NCBI GenBank assembly: GCA_036389135.1
Contig: DASVQP010000027.1
Location: 62,001 to 126,000 of the forward strand
Direction of reading: 5' to 3'
Length of the DNA: 64,000 bases
Origin: Longimicrobium sp.
Lineage (GTDB): Bacteria > Gemmatimonadota > Gemmatimonadetes > Longimicrobiales > Longimicrobiaceae
Made by a program: the position numbers and the translations under genes. Below the pieces are notes generated by a model. The model was given only the letters and a program-made list of their open reading frames with translations, did no database searches and was not told the origin of the DNA. Positions 17,889-26,926 of this stretch are shown here, one piece after another; position 1 is the first letter of the stretch, and every line of letters begins with the position of its first letter.

Positions 17889-19540
17889 ACGATGCGGACC
17901 CCCGTCGCGGCGGTCTCGCCGCTCTCCATGGGGGTGGCGAGTGCGTGCTCCAGGCGCTCCTCCTCGGTTCGGCGGTGGCTGAGACCCGCGATGATCCCCA
18001 CGCTGATGGACGCCGCCAGCAGCTTGGAGCCGCCGTGCGCCGCAAAGGCCGCCACCACGCCGGTAAGCGGGATCACCCGCACCCCGCCCAGCGTGGCCAG
18101 CCAGAAGGGGATGCCGATGAGCAGCGCCAGCCCCGTGGCCAGCGTGCGCTCGAACGCCCCGGGCTCGCGGACGGCCACCCCCAGCATCTGCATGATGAAA
18201 TACGTGTAGACGAGCACCAGCGCCACCGACCCCGCCAGCCCCCAGTGCGCCGCGATGGTGGTGATGTAGCCGTCGTCGGCCGCGTTGGGCGCCGTCTCAG
18301 GGTGGCCGCGACCGGCGCCCTCGCCCAGCAGGCCGCCTTCCAGGATGTTGGCGTCGAACAGCTTGATCTGGAAGTTGGCGCGCTCGCCCCACCGCTGCGC
18401 CTGCTGCGCGGGGAGCGACTCCAGGTCCTGGTACGGCTGGTACGCCAGGTTCAGGCGCTGGATGGAGCGCGGGTCCGTGCTGAACGCCGCGAACACCAGC
18501 AGCGCCCACACGCCCAGCATCAGCCCCGCCCACCACCCGCGCCGCGTGCCCACCAGCAGCATCGCCGCCATGCTCCCCGCCGTCACCACGGACAGGCCCA
18601 GCTCGTGGATCAGCAGGAAGGGGATGAGCGGGATGGCGCCGAACAGCAGCAGCCGCCCCACGCGCTGGGGCCGGAACGCCTGCCCGATCTGCCCCAGGTT
18701 GTACGCGTCGTCCGCCACCGTGGCCGCCCACACGCCTATGAAGAGCGGCAGCAGCAACTCCCACGGCGTGGTGCCGAACACCTTGCCCGTGCTGCGCGCG
18801 CCCGGCGCGAAGGCCAGCCCGAAGAAGAGGACCATCGCCGGAGCGAAGATCCACAATCGCCGGTCGCGGAACCAGCGCAGCAGCCACCCCCGCCGCGACA
18901 TCAGGAACCCCGCCAGCAGCGCCAGCGGCGCCAGGAAGACGGGTGCGTACGTAAGGAGCCGCGGGATCAGCGCGCCGCGCGCCTGCCCCTTCATCGCCTG
19001 CGTGAACGGGTCGGGGAGCGGCGGCGCCGGGCCCTGGAAGACGGCCGCCTTGCGCTCTTCGCTGTACGCCCGCTCGATGGTGGAGAGGCGGCTGCGGGTG
19101 GCCTTGAGGTCGTTCGCCTCCGCCTTGCGCCCCGCCGGCGCCTGGTACGCCGGATCGGTGAAGGTCTGGAAGATGGAGGGGCGCACCATGCAGAAGATCA
19201 GCACGGGGAGCACCACCACCGGCCAGCTTCCCCGGTAGCCGATCCTGCGCAGCACGACGAGGAGGAGGAGCCACGCCACCAGCCCCACCATGTCGCGCAC
19301 AAAGGTGGCCCCGGCCCCCACCGAGGTGCCGTGCGCAGGCCACACGTCCATGGCGATGGAGATGTGCGCCAGCACGTAGAACACCACGCCCACCACCAGC
19401 CCCCACCAGAGGAGCCCCGGAATCAGCCGCCCGCTCCGCTCGGCGGAGGGGATGTTGTGCGACTTGAGCTGTACCGCCACGCCGATGGGCCCGCGCGGCT
19501 GCGGGCTGGAGGAGCGGCGGAAGAGATCCCTGAGCGCCAT
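17885..19540 (-). CDS. FtsW/RodA/SpoVE-family SEDS glycosyltransferase
   Basis: 551 residues from ATG at 19540, whose first base is also the last of the PBP stop codon. Ten or so transmembrane helices. SEDS signatures: the loop with FDANILEGGLLGEGAGRGHP before the C-terminal helices (polymerase-type loop) and GGVRVIPLTGVVAAFAAHGGS, which matches the family GxxPxTGxxxPFxSxGGS motif. Polymerises lipid II into glycan strands together with a class B PBP. A long loop between helices 3 and 4 (about 130-190) is larger than usual. The gene directly follows its PBP partner, the common pairing of SEDS and bPBP genes. Confidence 0.88.
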   Translation of the reverse strand: MALRDLFRRSSSPQPRGPIGVAVQLKSHNIPSAERSGRLIPGLLWWGLVVGVVFYVLAHISIAMDVWPAHGTSVGAGATFVRDMVGLVAWLLLLVVLRRIGYRGSWPVVVLPVLIFCMVRPSIFQTFTDPAYQAPAGRKAEANDLKATRSRLSTIERAYSEERKAAVFQGPAPPLPDPFTQAMKGQARGALIPRLLTYAPVFLAPLALLAGFLMSRRGWLLRWFRDRRLWIFAPAMVLFFGLAFAPGARSTGKVFGTTPWELLLPLFIGVWAATVADDAYNLGQIGQAFRPQRVGRLLLFGAIPLIPFLLIHELGLSVVTAGSMAAMLLVGTRRGWWAGLMLGVWALLVFAAFSTDPRSIQRLNLAYQPYQDLESLPAQQAQRWGERANFQIKLFDANILEGGLLGEGAGRGHPETAPNAADDGYITTIAAHWGLAGSVALVLVYTYFIMQMLGVAVREPGAFERTLATGLALLIGIPFWLATLGGVRVIPLTGVVAAFAAHGGSKLLAASISVGIIAGLSHRRTEEERLEHALATPMESGETAATGVRIV

Positions 19541-21114
19541 CAGTCCCTCCCGCGCGCGGCCATGCGCGGCTGCCGGATGGCTCCCTGGCCGTCCTCGCGC
19601 GTCGCCATCCAGCTCGTCATGGCGGCGGCGACCCCGGCCGGCGCGCGCCCGCCCTGCCCGGCCTGCTGCAGGTACACGACGATGGTGTATCGCGCTCGCC
19701 CGTCAGGCCCGTGCATCAGCCCGGCGAACCACCCGTCCGGCCGCTGTCCGCGGCGGATGTCCACCGTCCCCGTCTTCCCCCCCAGGTCCCAGGTGAGGCG
19801 GTCCATGGCCGCCTTCACGCTCACCGCGGTGCCGCTGTCCACCACCTGGAGCATCGCGCGCTGCAGCTTCATGGAGGTGGCGGGCTTCATCACCGCCGCG
19901 CCCTCGGGAACGTCGTTCAGGCGGTCCTGCTCGATGGTGGGCTGCAGCATCACGCCGTTGTTGCCGATCGCCTGGATGAAGCGCGACACGGCGATCGGCG
20001 TCACGTCCACCGGCCCCTGCCCGATCGCCATCTGCGCCCAGTCGAACGGGTTGAACTTCTTGCGAAAGAGGACGCGGTTGGGCGGCGGCGTCATGCGCTT
20101 CGTCCAGCGCTCCGACGCGCTGTTCCAGAACTGCCCCGGCGCCTCCTCCGGCGCGTCGCCCGAGTACGGGATGAAGCCGAAGCGGCGGTAGGCGTCCGCG
20201 AACGCCTCCTCTCCCAGCTGCTGCCTCATCTGGAACGCCATCGCGATCGCCTGCGTGTTGCACGAGACCACGAGCATCTTGCGCGGGATCTCGATGGGCG
20301 GGTACTCGTGGCTCTCGAAGTTGCGGACCTTGCGGTTTCCCACCTGGATGAACGCGGGGCACGCCATGTACCGGTCGCCCATCCCGGCGTCCCACCAGAG
20401 CGCGGAAAGGGCCAGCTTGAAGACGGAGCCCGGGAGCGTGTAGCGCTTGATCCCCAGCGGCGCCTGCTCGGCCGTCCCGGTGGAGGTGTACGCGACCACG
20501 GCGCCGGTCTTCACGTCCTGCATCACCACCACCCCCGGGAACCCCGACTGCTTCAGCAGCCCGTACGCCTGGCGCGTGGCGTCGGCGCACAGGGTGAGCT
20601 GCATGTCCTCGCCGGCCGCGTGCAGCTCCGTGCGCTCGCGGAAGTTCTTGGGCGCCCGCAGCCGCTCGGCGAAGAGGCGCTCGATGGTGTAGTCGCGCTT
20701 GTCCGCGTCCTCGCCGCCGCCCAGCAGGTTGGCGCCCGCCTCGCCCAGCGGATAGACGCGCTGCACCTCGCCGTCGCGCATCCCGTAGCGGGCCAGCGCG
20801 TTGGCGTCCTTGCCGGTGCAGTCCAGGATCCACCCCTTCAGGTCACCGCGGTTCATCTCCGACGCGCGCGGGTCGCCGAAGCGGGAGTAGCGCTCGCGCC
20901 CCTCCTCGATCTGCTCGCGGTTCGCCAGGATGAGCGCGTGGCCGGCCGTGTACACCCCCGCCAGCAGCAGCATGCCGAAGGCGAGGAAAACGGCCCACCG
21001 CTCCCGCTTCTCGCGCACCGCCGTGTAGCTCCAGCGCAGGATCGCCACGAAGGCGCCCACGCCGAAGAGGAGGTAGAGGGCGCGCAGCCCCAGGTTCAGG
21101 ATGGTGTCCAGCAT
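19540..21114 (-). CDS. Class B penicillin-binding protein (transpeptidase), PbpA-like
   Basis: 524 residues from ATG at 21114. Two N-terminal transmembrane helices (about 8-27 and 41-63). The transpeptidase domain has LPGSVFK (S230, K233; SxxK), VSCN (S284-N286; SxN) and GGKTGT (K447; KTG), all spaced as in class B PBPs. The pedestal region is shorter than in PBP2/PBP3, resembling actinobacterial PbpA. Crosslinks peptidoglycan in the periplasm as partner of the SEDS protein encoded next. The start follows the first FHA gene by 3 nt, so all are one transcript. Confidence 0.92.
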   Translation of the reverse strand: MLDTILNLGLRALYLLFGVGAFVAILRWSYTAVREKRERWAVFLAFGMLLLAGVYTAGHALILANREQIEEGRERYSRFGDPRASEMNRGDLKGWILDCTGKDANALARYGMRDGEVQRVYPLGEAGANLLGGGEDADKRDYTIERLFAERLRAPKNFRERTELHAAGEDMQLTLCADATRQAYGLLKQSGFPGVVVMQDVKTGAVVAYTSTGTAEQAPLGIKRYTLPGSVFKLALSALWWDAGMGDRYMACPAFIQVGNRKVRNFESHEYPPIEIPRKMLVVSCNTQAIAMAFQMRQQLGEEAFADAYRRFGFIPYSGDAPEEAPGQFWNSASERWTKRMTPPPNRVLFRKKFNPFDWAQMAIGQGPVDVTPIAVSRFIQAIGNNGVMLQPTIEQDRLNDVPEGAAVMKPATSMKLQRAMLQVVDSGTAVSVKAAMDRLTWDLGGKTGTVDIRRGQRPDGWFAGLMHGPDGRARYTIVVYLQQAGQGGRAPAGVAAAMTSWMATREDGQGAIRQPRMAARGRD

Positions 21115-21117
21115 GGC

Positions 21118-21852
21118 TCAGCCCTGCGCCAGGCGGAGCACCGTGTTCCCCATGCGGATGGTGTCTCCCGGATTCAACGGATGCTCCTGGTGAGGCGGCA
21201 GGGGAGTGTCGTTCACAAAGGTGCGGTTCTTGGAGTCCAGGTCCGTAACGGTCACCTGCCCGCCGCGCACGGCGAAGCGGGCGTGGCGGCCGCTCATGTA
21301 GCGGTCGCCGAGGGCGAACACCCCCGCCTCCGCCTTGCGCCCCACCACCACCTCGCCCTGCAGGGGGATCGGGTCGCGCACCGTCTCGGACGCCACCACC
21401 TGCAGCACGGCCCCGCTTCCGCCGCCTCCTCCGTACGCCGGCTGCGGCGCGCCGAACGGCTGCGCGGCGGTGGCGGGGACCATGGCCCGGTCCGGCCCGC
21501 GGGGTGCGGCGGGGCGTGGAGGAGGCGGCTCCTCCTTGGGCTGCTCCAGACCCAGCGGCTTCACGAAGGCGAACTCGCGCTTGGTGTCCAGCAGCACCAG
21601 CTCCACACGGAGCCCGGCGCGCGCGATGCCGTTGTCCTGCGCCCACTGGGCGGAGAAGCGGCGCAGGTGGTCGGCCTCGTCGCGGGCCCACATCGCCTCG
21701 CCCATCCCCGCGGGCACCAGGTCGGTGGACACGTACACGCGCAGGTCGGGCGCGGTGCGGCGGTCCGCGTAGCGCCTGAGGGCTTCGCGCACGCCATCCT
21801 CCAGCTGCTGCCGGAGGGTGGGGCGGAGGATCTTTCTGAAAGCGTTGAGCAT
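21118..21852 (-). CDS. FHA domain protein, FhaA-like
   Basis: 244 residues from ATG at 21852, first gene of the operon. The N-terminal about 105 residues (FRKILRPTLRQQLEDGVREA … DLRVYVSTDLVPAG … GLRVELVLLDTKREF) resemble in outline the DUF3662 domain that opens actinobacterial FhaA. A Pro-rich linker is followed by a C-terminal FHA domain (about 165-240): VVVGRKAEAG, LGDRYMSGRHARF, DLDSKNRTFVND, with the phospho-Thr-binding Arg, Ser, Arg and Asn in place. Likely binds phosphorylated kinase or cell-wall proteins at the membrane. The DUF3662 match is by eye and less sure than the FHA call. Confidence 0.88.
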   Translation of the reverse strand: MLNAFRKILRPTLRQQLEDGVREALRRYADRRTAPDLRVYVSTDLVPAGMGEAMWARDEADHLRRFSAQWAQDNGIARAGLRVELVLLDTKREFAFVKPLGLEQPKEEPPPPRPAAPRGPDRAMVPATAAQPFGAPQPAYGGGGGSGAVLQVVASETVRDPIPLQGEVVVGRKAEAGVFALGDRYMSGRHARFAVRGGQVTVTDLDSKNRTFVNDTPLPPHQEHPLNPGDTIRMGNTVLRLAQG

Positions 21853-21986
21853 GGACGGGTCCGAGGTCGGGTTTCAGCCACCCGGGCGCTCGCAATGTCC
21901 GGGCCGGGGGGTTGGGAAGAGCGAGCGCGCACCCGAACCCGGTGGTTCCGGGGTTCACGCGGACGACAGCGGGGCTTCCAAAAGGG

Positions 21987-22023
21987 CGGAGGCACGGGGA
22001 CTCAGTCGTCTCCCGTGCCTCCG
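21987..22023 (-). terminator. Terminator of the M15 peptidase gene
   Basis: CGGAGGCACGGG and CCCGTGCCTCCG form a perfect 12-bp stem with a 13-nt loop, about 30 nt after the stop codon at 22052 on the minus strand, followed by CCCTTTTGG. Confidence 0.75.
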
Positions 22024-22051
22024 TCTTCGCCGCTTTGTATGGGGCGGTACT

Positions 22052-22783
22052 TCAACCGCTCCAGTCCACGTCCACACCCCGGGTGTCCAGATGAACGAAG
22101 TTGCTGGCGACGTAGATGCCGACGCCCCCCCGAAAGGTGAAGGTCTTTCCCGTGTGCGGGTTCTGGAACTGCCGGCCCCGGAAGCTCTTGAGGAGCGCCG
22201 CCCACTCCTTTGGCCTTCCGGAGGAGCAGGTGAAGTCGACGGCCCGAAAGGCCTTGTGCATCGACTTCGATGCACCCCCGACAGCGGCGTTGTACTGCGG
22301 CGACCGATAGGTGCTGAGCAGCGAGACGGGCTTGCCTAGTTGCGCACGGAAGGCATCCAGCACCGCCAGCGTCTCCACGATGTTGTCCCACAGCTCCTTG
22401 GGGGGGACGGAGTTCTTCACCCCGTTGCGGACTCGGCTCCAGTACGGCGTGAACTCGCTGCCCCGGAAGTGCTGGAACCCGAGACCGTCGATGAACGTCT
22501 CCAGGACCCCGGCGGAAGCAGCCGGAGCCGTCGCGGTCGTGAGCGACTCCAGGAACGGCCCCCCAATGGTTGCCGCCGCGGAGCTCAGCGCCTCCTTGAG
22601 CATCCCGGCCGACGCGGCGTTCCCCTCGGAACCGTCCTCTTCTTCCCCCTCGGTGCCTTCGCGGCCCTCGAGCTGCTCGAGCCGCTCGGCCATGAGGAGC
22701 CGTTCTATCCGGACCAGCCGCTCGAGGATCTCGTCGAGCGCACCTTCGCCTGTGGGGCCAGGAGTCGCGTTGAAAGTGTCCAT
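22052..22783 (-). CDS. M15A-type D,D-/L,D-peptidase domain protein
   Basis: 243 residues from ATG at 22783. Residues about 10-45 form an acidic coiled-coil stretch (LDEILERLVRIERLLMAERL). The C-terminal half is a Peptidase_M15_3 domain: LLSTYRSPQYNAAVGGASKS with MHKAFRAVDFT (zinc-binding His and Asp) and GIYVASNFVHLDTRG (third ligand His). Family members trim peptidoglycan cross-links or act as phage-type endolysins. No signal peptide is visible, so it may act from the cytoplasm or be released by another route. Transcribed alone, with a terminator on the 3' side. Confidence 0.85.
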   Translation of the reverse strand: MDTFNATPGPTGEGALDEILERLVRIERLLMAERLEQLEGREGTEGEEEDGSEGNAASAGMLKEALSSAAATIGGPFLESLTTATAPAASAGVLETFIDGLGFQHFRGSEFTPYWSRVRNGVKNSVPPKELWDNIVETLAVLDAFRAQLGKPVSLLSTYRSPQYNAAVGGASKSMHKAFRAVDFTCSSGRPKEWAALLKSFRGRQFQNPHTGKTFTFRGGVGIYVASNFVHLDTRGVDVDWSG

Positions 22784-22926
22784 CCGGATCTCCGAGGTTC
22801 AGGTGGGGCAGTGCCGCCGATTCCGAAGGGGTGGAGCGGATCGACCGGAAAAAGTGTCTCTACACACGATTAGGCAGCAGGGGGGCCCCGGTCAAGAATT
22901 TCGGTTTCGGGATGCTCCACGACGAA

Positions 22927-22960
22927 AGAACGGCCCCGGCGTAGTGCCTGGGGCCGTTCT
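22927..22960 (-). terminator. Terminator of the GH26 gene
   Basis: AGAACGGCCCC and GGGGCCGTTCT pair perfectly over 11 bp with a 12-nt loop, 25 nt after the GH26 stop on the minus strand; TTTCGT follows. Confidence 0.8.
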
Positions 22961-22984
22961 ATGTTTCGGTCTACGTTCAATGCC

Positions 22985-24025
22985 TTAGCGGAACGACGTA
23001 CGCACGTTCGGGTCGCGCATGACGGTGCGGAAGGCGTCCAGCGAGGAGCGGCTGGAGTCGATCCTCCAGTCGGCTTCCTTGCGGGTGTGGAACCAGATGG
23101 CCCCCACCACGTTCGGGTGGCGGCGCAGCGTGGCGAACGCTTCCCTGATCCACGCGCCCTTGTCGTATCCGCGCGCCTCCTGCGTGGCGAACTCCCCGAT
23201 GATGATCGGCTTGCGCGGAAAGCGGCGCTCCAGGTCCGTGAGGATGTTGTCCGAGTCGCGGCCGGTGAACACCGTGGCGAACGTCTGGTACGCGCCGCCC
23301 CACACGCTGGGCCCGTTGTAGCCGTGCGGCCCCAGGTAGTCCACGTACGCGTCGCCCGGGTAGTAGTGGCCGTACCAGTTCCAGTGGCTCGGCCCCACCG
23401 AACCCAGCGCCAGCGGGTTCCCCACGTTGGGGCTGAACACCCACTTCACGTTGCGCGCACCTTCGCGGCGGAAGATCGTCACCATGCGGCGGAAGGCGGC
23501 GGCGTACTTGGCCGGCGCGGCCTGGTTGCCGTTGTAGACGCCCTGCCAGGCGAAGTCCCAGCGTCCATTCATCTCCCACCCCGGCGAGACCATCACCGTG
23601 CCGCGCACCCCCGCCAGCCCGCGCGCCATGCGCACCAGCTGCGCATCCGCCCGGCCGGAGTTGATGGCGTCCAGCAGCCCGTGCCGCGGCGCGCCGGCGA
23701 AGCGCAGGTCGAGCGCCAGGTACGGCGTGGAGCCCGCCGCCGAGGTGCGGCGCACGAGCTGCCCCGCCCAGCCGCCGCCGGAGAAGTCGACGTCCATGTT
23801 GTGGAAGGTCTTCACGAGCGCCGGACGCTTCCCCACCATCTGCGCGAAGCGGCCGATGCCGGACTCTACGCGCTCGGTGCGGCTGTCCGCTTCGCCCAGG
23901 TACGCGCCGATGTAGAACGGCCGGTTGAACAGGCCGCTGGTCGCGTCGTCCGCGGCGCGCGCGAGGCGCGGGAATGCAATGATGGAGAGAACGGCCAGAG
24001 CGGCCGCACGGGTGCGGAGATGCAT
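22985..24025 (-). CDS. Exported glycoside hydrolase, GH26-like
   Basis: 346 residues from ATG at 24025 with GAGGAAGCAAATCCC before it. Signal peptide MHLRTRAAALAVLSIIAFPR…ARA. The catalytic acid/base is E151 in SPGWEMNGRWDFAW, matching the GH26 pattern (HEMNGxWFxW), and the nucleophile is E278 in IIIGEFATQ. LGPHGYNG and the terminal AIWFHTRKEADWRI complete a TIM barrel. Family members cut beta-mannan, beta-1,3-xylan or mixed-linkage glucan; the precise substrate cannot be read here. Divergent from the CBM48 gene across 412 nt. Confidence 0.85.
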   Translation of the reverse strand: MHLRTRAAALAVLSIIAFPRLARAADDATSGLFNRPFYIGAYLGEADSRTERVESGIGRFAQMVGKRPALVKTFHNMDVDFSGGGWAGQLVRRTSAAGSTPYLALDLRFAGAPRHGLLDAINSGRADAQLVRMARGLAGVRGTVMVSPGWEMNGRWDFAWQGVYNGNQAAPAKYAAAFRRMVTIFRREGARNVKWVFSPNVGNPLALGSVGPSHWNWYGHYYPGDAYVDYLGPHGYNGPSVWGGAYQTFATVFTGRDSDNILTDLERRFPRKPIIIGEFATQEARGYDKGAWIREAFATLRRHPNVVGAIWFHTRKEADWRIDSSRSSLDAFRTVMRDPNVRTSFR

Positions 24026-24437
24026 GGGATTTGCTTCCTCTTCGGCAGCTCGACAGGCGTGGCGGGTGGGAACCCGCGTTAGCCTCGAAGCTTTGCGTCC
24101 CCGTCTTTCGAACGGGTTTGCCGTTGTCGGAGGTGCCCGGCCGGGAGGCCGCGCAGGCACGGTGGAGTGGGTTTCCGTGCGCAACGTAACTATGTGCGAA
24201 CTCAACCGGTTAGTCAAGTCGCAAGCTGCTACGGATGGGCGGAGCAGACGAACACGATTCGGAGGTCGTCGGCCCGTACCGCGGGCCCGATGCATGCGTG
24301 CACAGGCCCGTGAACCCGGAGCGCGCCAACGGGTATGTATTAGCAGGGGATCTCCCGGCGAGATCCGAAGTGACCGGCGGGGCACGGAGCGCGTCTATCC
24401 GGCGAAGGTACGGCCCCGCCAGCACCAGAAGCATCCC
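24026..24437. other. Intergenic region between divergent genes, no gene seen
   Basis: 412 nt separating the GH26 gene from the CBM48 operon. It must hold promoters for both directions, but I could not place convincing -35/-10 boxes. Apparent small frames here lack codon bias. Confidence 0.5.
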
Positions 24438-25073
24438 ATGAGCAACCGCATCCACGCCTGCCTCGACGGCGAAATCCCCGCCGAGGACCTTTCGCCCGCC
24501 GAACGCGCCCGTCTCGCCGAGATGGAGCGCATCCTCGGCGCGGCCTCGCAGCACCTGCGCGCCGTCGCGGCGCCGGAGCTGGCCGGGCGCGTGATGGCGG
24601 CGCTCCCCGGGCACGCGCCGCGCCGGCCCGGGCTCGTGGAGCGCGCGCTGGGATGGCTCTGGCAGCCGCGCCCGGTGCGTCTCGTCTTCCGCCCCGCCTA
24701 CGGGCTGGCGGGGGCGCTCGCCGCCGTCACCGCCGTCGCCATCCTTCCGGATGCGCCGGGCGTGGAAGAGGCGCCCGCCGCGCTGGCCGCCGCCGCGCCG
24801 CCGGTGTACGTCCAGTTCCGGCTGGAGGCGAACGGGGCGCGGCAGGTGGCGCTGGCCGGCACCTTCACGGGGTGGCAGCCCGCCGTGCAGCTCCGCCAGA
24901 CGAAGCCGGGCGAGTGGTCCGCCGTGGTGCCGCTGCACCCGGGCGTGCACGACTACGCCTTCGTGGTCGATGGACAGCGCTGGGTGGCGGATCCGCACGC
25001 CCCGCAGGTGGACGACTCCTTCGGCGGCACGAACAGCCGGATCTCCCTCCCGCCGGTCGTCCAGAGCTCTTGA
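24438..25073 (+). CDS. Membrane protein with zinc-finger-like N-terminus and CBM48 domain
   Basis: 211 residues from ATG at 24438. The start MSNRIHACLDGEIPAEDLSP resembles anti-sigma factor N-termini (H-A-x-L-D-G-E), though a full zinc motif is missing. One transmembrane helix lies at about 82-103 (AYGLAGALAAVTAVAI). The C-terminal domain (about 120-205) is a CBM48/E-set glycogen-binding-like fold: ALAGTFTGWQP, GEWSAVVPLHPGVHDYAFVVDG, VADPHAP. The gene overlaps the next by TTGA; the next protein carries the same domain type. No sigma factor gene is adjacent. Possible role: membrane sensor that couples envelope signals to the outer-membrane partner; inference only. Confidence 0.75.
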   Translation: MSNRIHACLDGEIPAEDLSPAERARLAEMERILGAASQHLRAVAAPELAGRVMAALPGHAPRRPGLVERALGWLWQPRPVRLVFRPAYGLAGALAAVTAVAILPDAPGVEEAPAALAAAAPPVYVQFRLEANGARQVALAGTFTGWQPAVQLRQTKPGEWSAVVPLHPGVHDYAFVVDGQRWVADPHAPQVDDSFGGTNSRISLPPVVQSS

Positions 25074-26167
25074 GACGGGCGCTGCCGGCCCTCGCGGCCT
25101 GCGTGCTCGCCACCCCGCTCGCGTCACAGGGGTGGAGCGCCGAGGCGACGGTGGGGCGTGCCGCGTACGACCCCGTCGCGGCCCGGGTGAGCAGCACCTC
25201 GGCCTCTCTGGCGCTGCGCTACGACACGCCGCACCGCTGGCTGTATGCCTCCGCCGGTGCCGCGCTGGACGGCGCGGGGCCCGGATGGGCGGCCACGGGG
25301 CTGGGCGGCTTCCTGGGCGTGTCGCGGCGCCGGGGGCTCACCCTGGGCGCAACCGTGGCCGGGCACGCCTACGGCTACGTCGATGCGGACGTGGCGCCCA
25401 CGGGCGGCGGCGGCACCGTGGAAGTGCTCCCCACCGCCATCGTGCAGCACGGACCGGTTCGCGCCCAGCTTTCGGCCGGCTTCGTGGGCGTGGCCGACGG
25501 CTTCTCTGGGCTGTACAGCGAGCGGCGCGGCTTCCTGGACACCCACGCGGGCGTGGCGTGGACTCCGTCCCAGGGGGTGGAGCTCTCGGCCGGCGCGCGC
25601 TACCTGCACGGCGATGGGCGGCAGCTTCCCTACGCGGGCGGCGGGGCGCAGGTGGAGCGCGAGTGGGGCGGCGCGTGGGCGTACGCGGGCGCGTGGCTGG
25701 ACCCGGACTACCCGAAGCCCCCCACCGCGGCCGGCATCGGCGCGAGCCTGCGGCTGGCGGGGCGCACCGAGCTGTCGGGCGCCTTTCGACAGGAGCCGGC
25801 GGACCCGCTATACAGCAGCATCCCGCGGCGGAGCTGGAGCTTGAGCGTGCGGCGCGGCTTCGGCCGGCGTCCCGCCTCTGCCCGGCCCGCCGCGCCGCTC
25901 CCGGTGGTGGGTGGCGACGGCGTCACCTTTCGCCTCCCCCGCGCGGAGGGCGACACCCTCGCTCCCGCCGTGCTCGGCGACTTCACCGGCTGGCAGCCCG
26001 TCCCCATGGCCGCCGACGGGAAGTTCTGGATCGTCACCGTGCGCATCCCACGCGGCGTCCATCATTACGGCTTCCGCAAGGCGGATGGAACCTTTCTGGT
26101 GCCGCCGGGGCTGCCGCTGGTGAGCGACGGGATGGGGGGGAGCTCGGCCGTGCTGGTGGTGGGTTGA
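25070..26167 (+). CDS. Outer-membrane barrel protein with C-terminal CBM48 domain
   Basis: 365 residues from a TTG at 25070 that overlaps the upstream TGA; this start gives a clean signal peptide (LRRALPALAACVLATPLASQ). The middle 250 residues show repeated amphipathic strands (SLALRYDTPHRWLYASAGAA, LTLGATVAGHAYGYVDADVA, VELSAGARYLHG), typical of a beta-barrel. The last 90 residues repeat the CBM48-like domain (AVLGDFTGWQPVPMAADGKF, PRGVHHYGFRKADG, VPPGLPLVSDG). Sharing the FTGWQP motif with the preceding gene suggests domain duplication. Function unknown; polysaccharide binding at the cell surface is plausible. Confidence 0.75.
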   Translation: MRRALPALAACVLATPLASQGWSAEATVGRAAYDPVAARVSSTSASLALRYDTPHRWLYASAGAALDGAGPGWAATGLGGFLGVSRRRGLTLGATVAGHAYGYVDADVAPTGGGGTVEVLPTAIVQHGPVRAQLSAGFVGVADGFSGLYSERRGFLDTHAGVAWTPSQGVELSAGARYLHGDGRQLPYAGGGAQVEREWGGAWAYAGAWLDPDYPKPPTAAGIGASLRLAGRTELSGAFRQEPADPLYSSIPRRSWSLSVRRGFGRRPASARPAAPLPVVGGDGVTFRLPRAEGDTLAPAVLGDFTGWQPVPMAADGKFWIVTVRIPRGVHHYGFRKADGTFLVPPGLPLVSDGMGGSSAVLVVG

Positions 26168-26256
26168 TGCAGACCGCGTCCGTTTGTGACGTAGCACACA
26201 CATAGGTCGTCAGACCTGTGTTACGGTAATTCTCAAGCACCTGGGAGTCGCAGGAG

Positions 26257-26901
26257 ATGAAACAAGTTTTCCTCGCCACGCTGCTGCTGACGCTCCTCGC
26301 CCCCGCGGGGGCCGTGGCGCAGCCGGGGCCGGAGCAGAGGATCGAAGCCGCCCGCCGCCGCGCCGCCGAGCTGCAGATTCCGGTGGCGCTGCTGGACAGC
26401 AAGGTCGTGGAGGGGCGTGCCAAGGGGATCCCCGAGGCTCGCATCGCGGGCGCCGTGGAGCACCGCCTGGAGCTGCTGGCGCGTGCGCGGCAGGCGATGG
26501 GCGCGCGCGGCGTGGCGCCCACGGACCTGTCGATGGGCGCCGACGCGCTGGAGGCCGGCGTCACGCCGGAGGTGCTGAACACGCTCTCCGCGCAGGCTCC
26601 CGCGCCGCAGCGGGCGATGGCCATCGCCGTGCTCAGCCAGCTGGTGCGTGCCGGCGAGGCGAGCGAGCGGGCGCTGGCGCGGGTGAGGGCCGCCATGAGC
26701 CGCGGCCCCGATGCCCTGCGCGAGCTTCCCGGCGAGGCAGCCGCGGCGCGGTCGGGCCAGCAGGAGCCCGCCAGCGGCCGCGCGCCCAACGCGAATCCCG
26801 GCGAGCGCGGCAAGCGCGGCGACGCGGGTCCTCCCGCATCCGTCCCCGCCCCCGGTGAAGGCCGCGGGCGCGGTCGTGGCAGGGAGAACGTCAAGAGCTG
26901 A
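26257..26901 (+). CDS. Exported protein, third gene of CBM48 operon
   Basis: 214 residues from ATG at 26257, preceded by CAGGAG. Signal peptide MKQVFLATLLLTLLAPAGAVA. The body is helical (EQRIEAARRRAAELQIPVAL, ARIAGAVEHRLELLARARQA, AMAIAVLSQLVRAGE), and the last 45 residues are a low-complexity Pro/Gly/Arg tail (EGRGRGRGREN). No family recognised. Follows the barrel gene by 89 nt and is ended by a strong terminator, so the three genes form one transcript. Confidence 0.7.
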   Translation: MKQVFLATLLLTLLAPAGAVAQPGPEQRIEAARRRAAELQIPVALLDSKVVEGRAKGIPEARIAGAVEHRLELLARARQAMGARGVAPTDLSMGADALEAGVTPEVLNTLSAQAPAPQRAMAIAVLSQLVRAGEASERALARVRAAMSRGPDALRELPGEAAAARSGQQEPASGRAPNANPGERGKRGDAGPPASVPAPGEGRGRGRGRENVKS

Positions 26902-26926
26902 GCTCTTTCAGGTTTCCGGAATTCGG

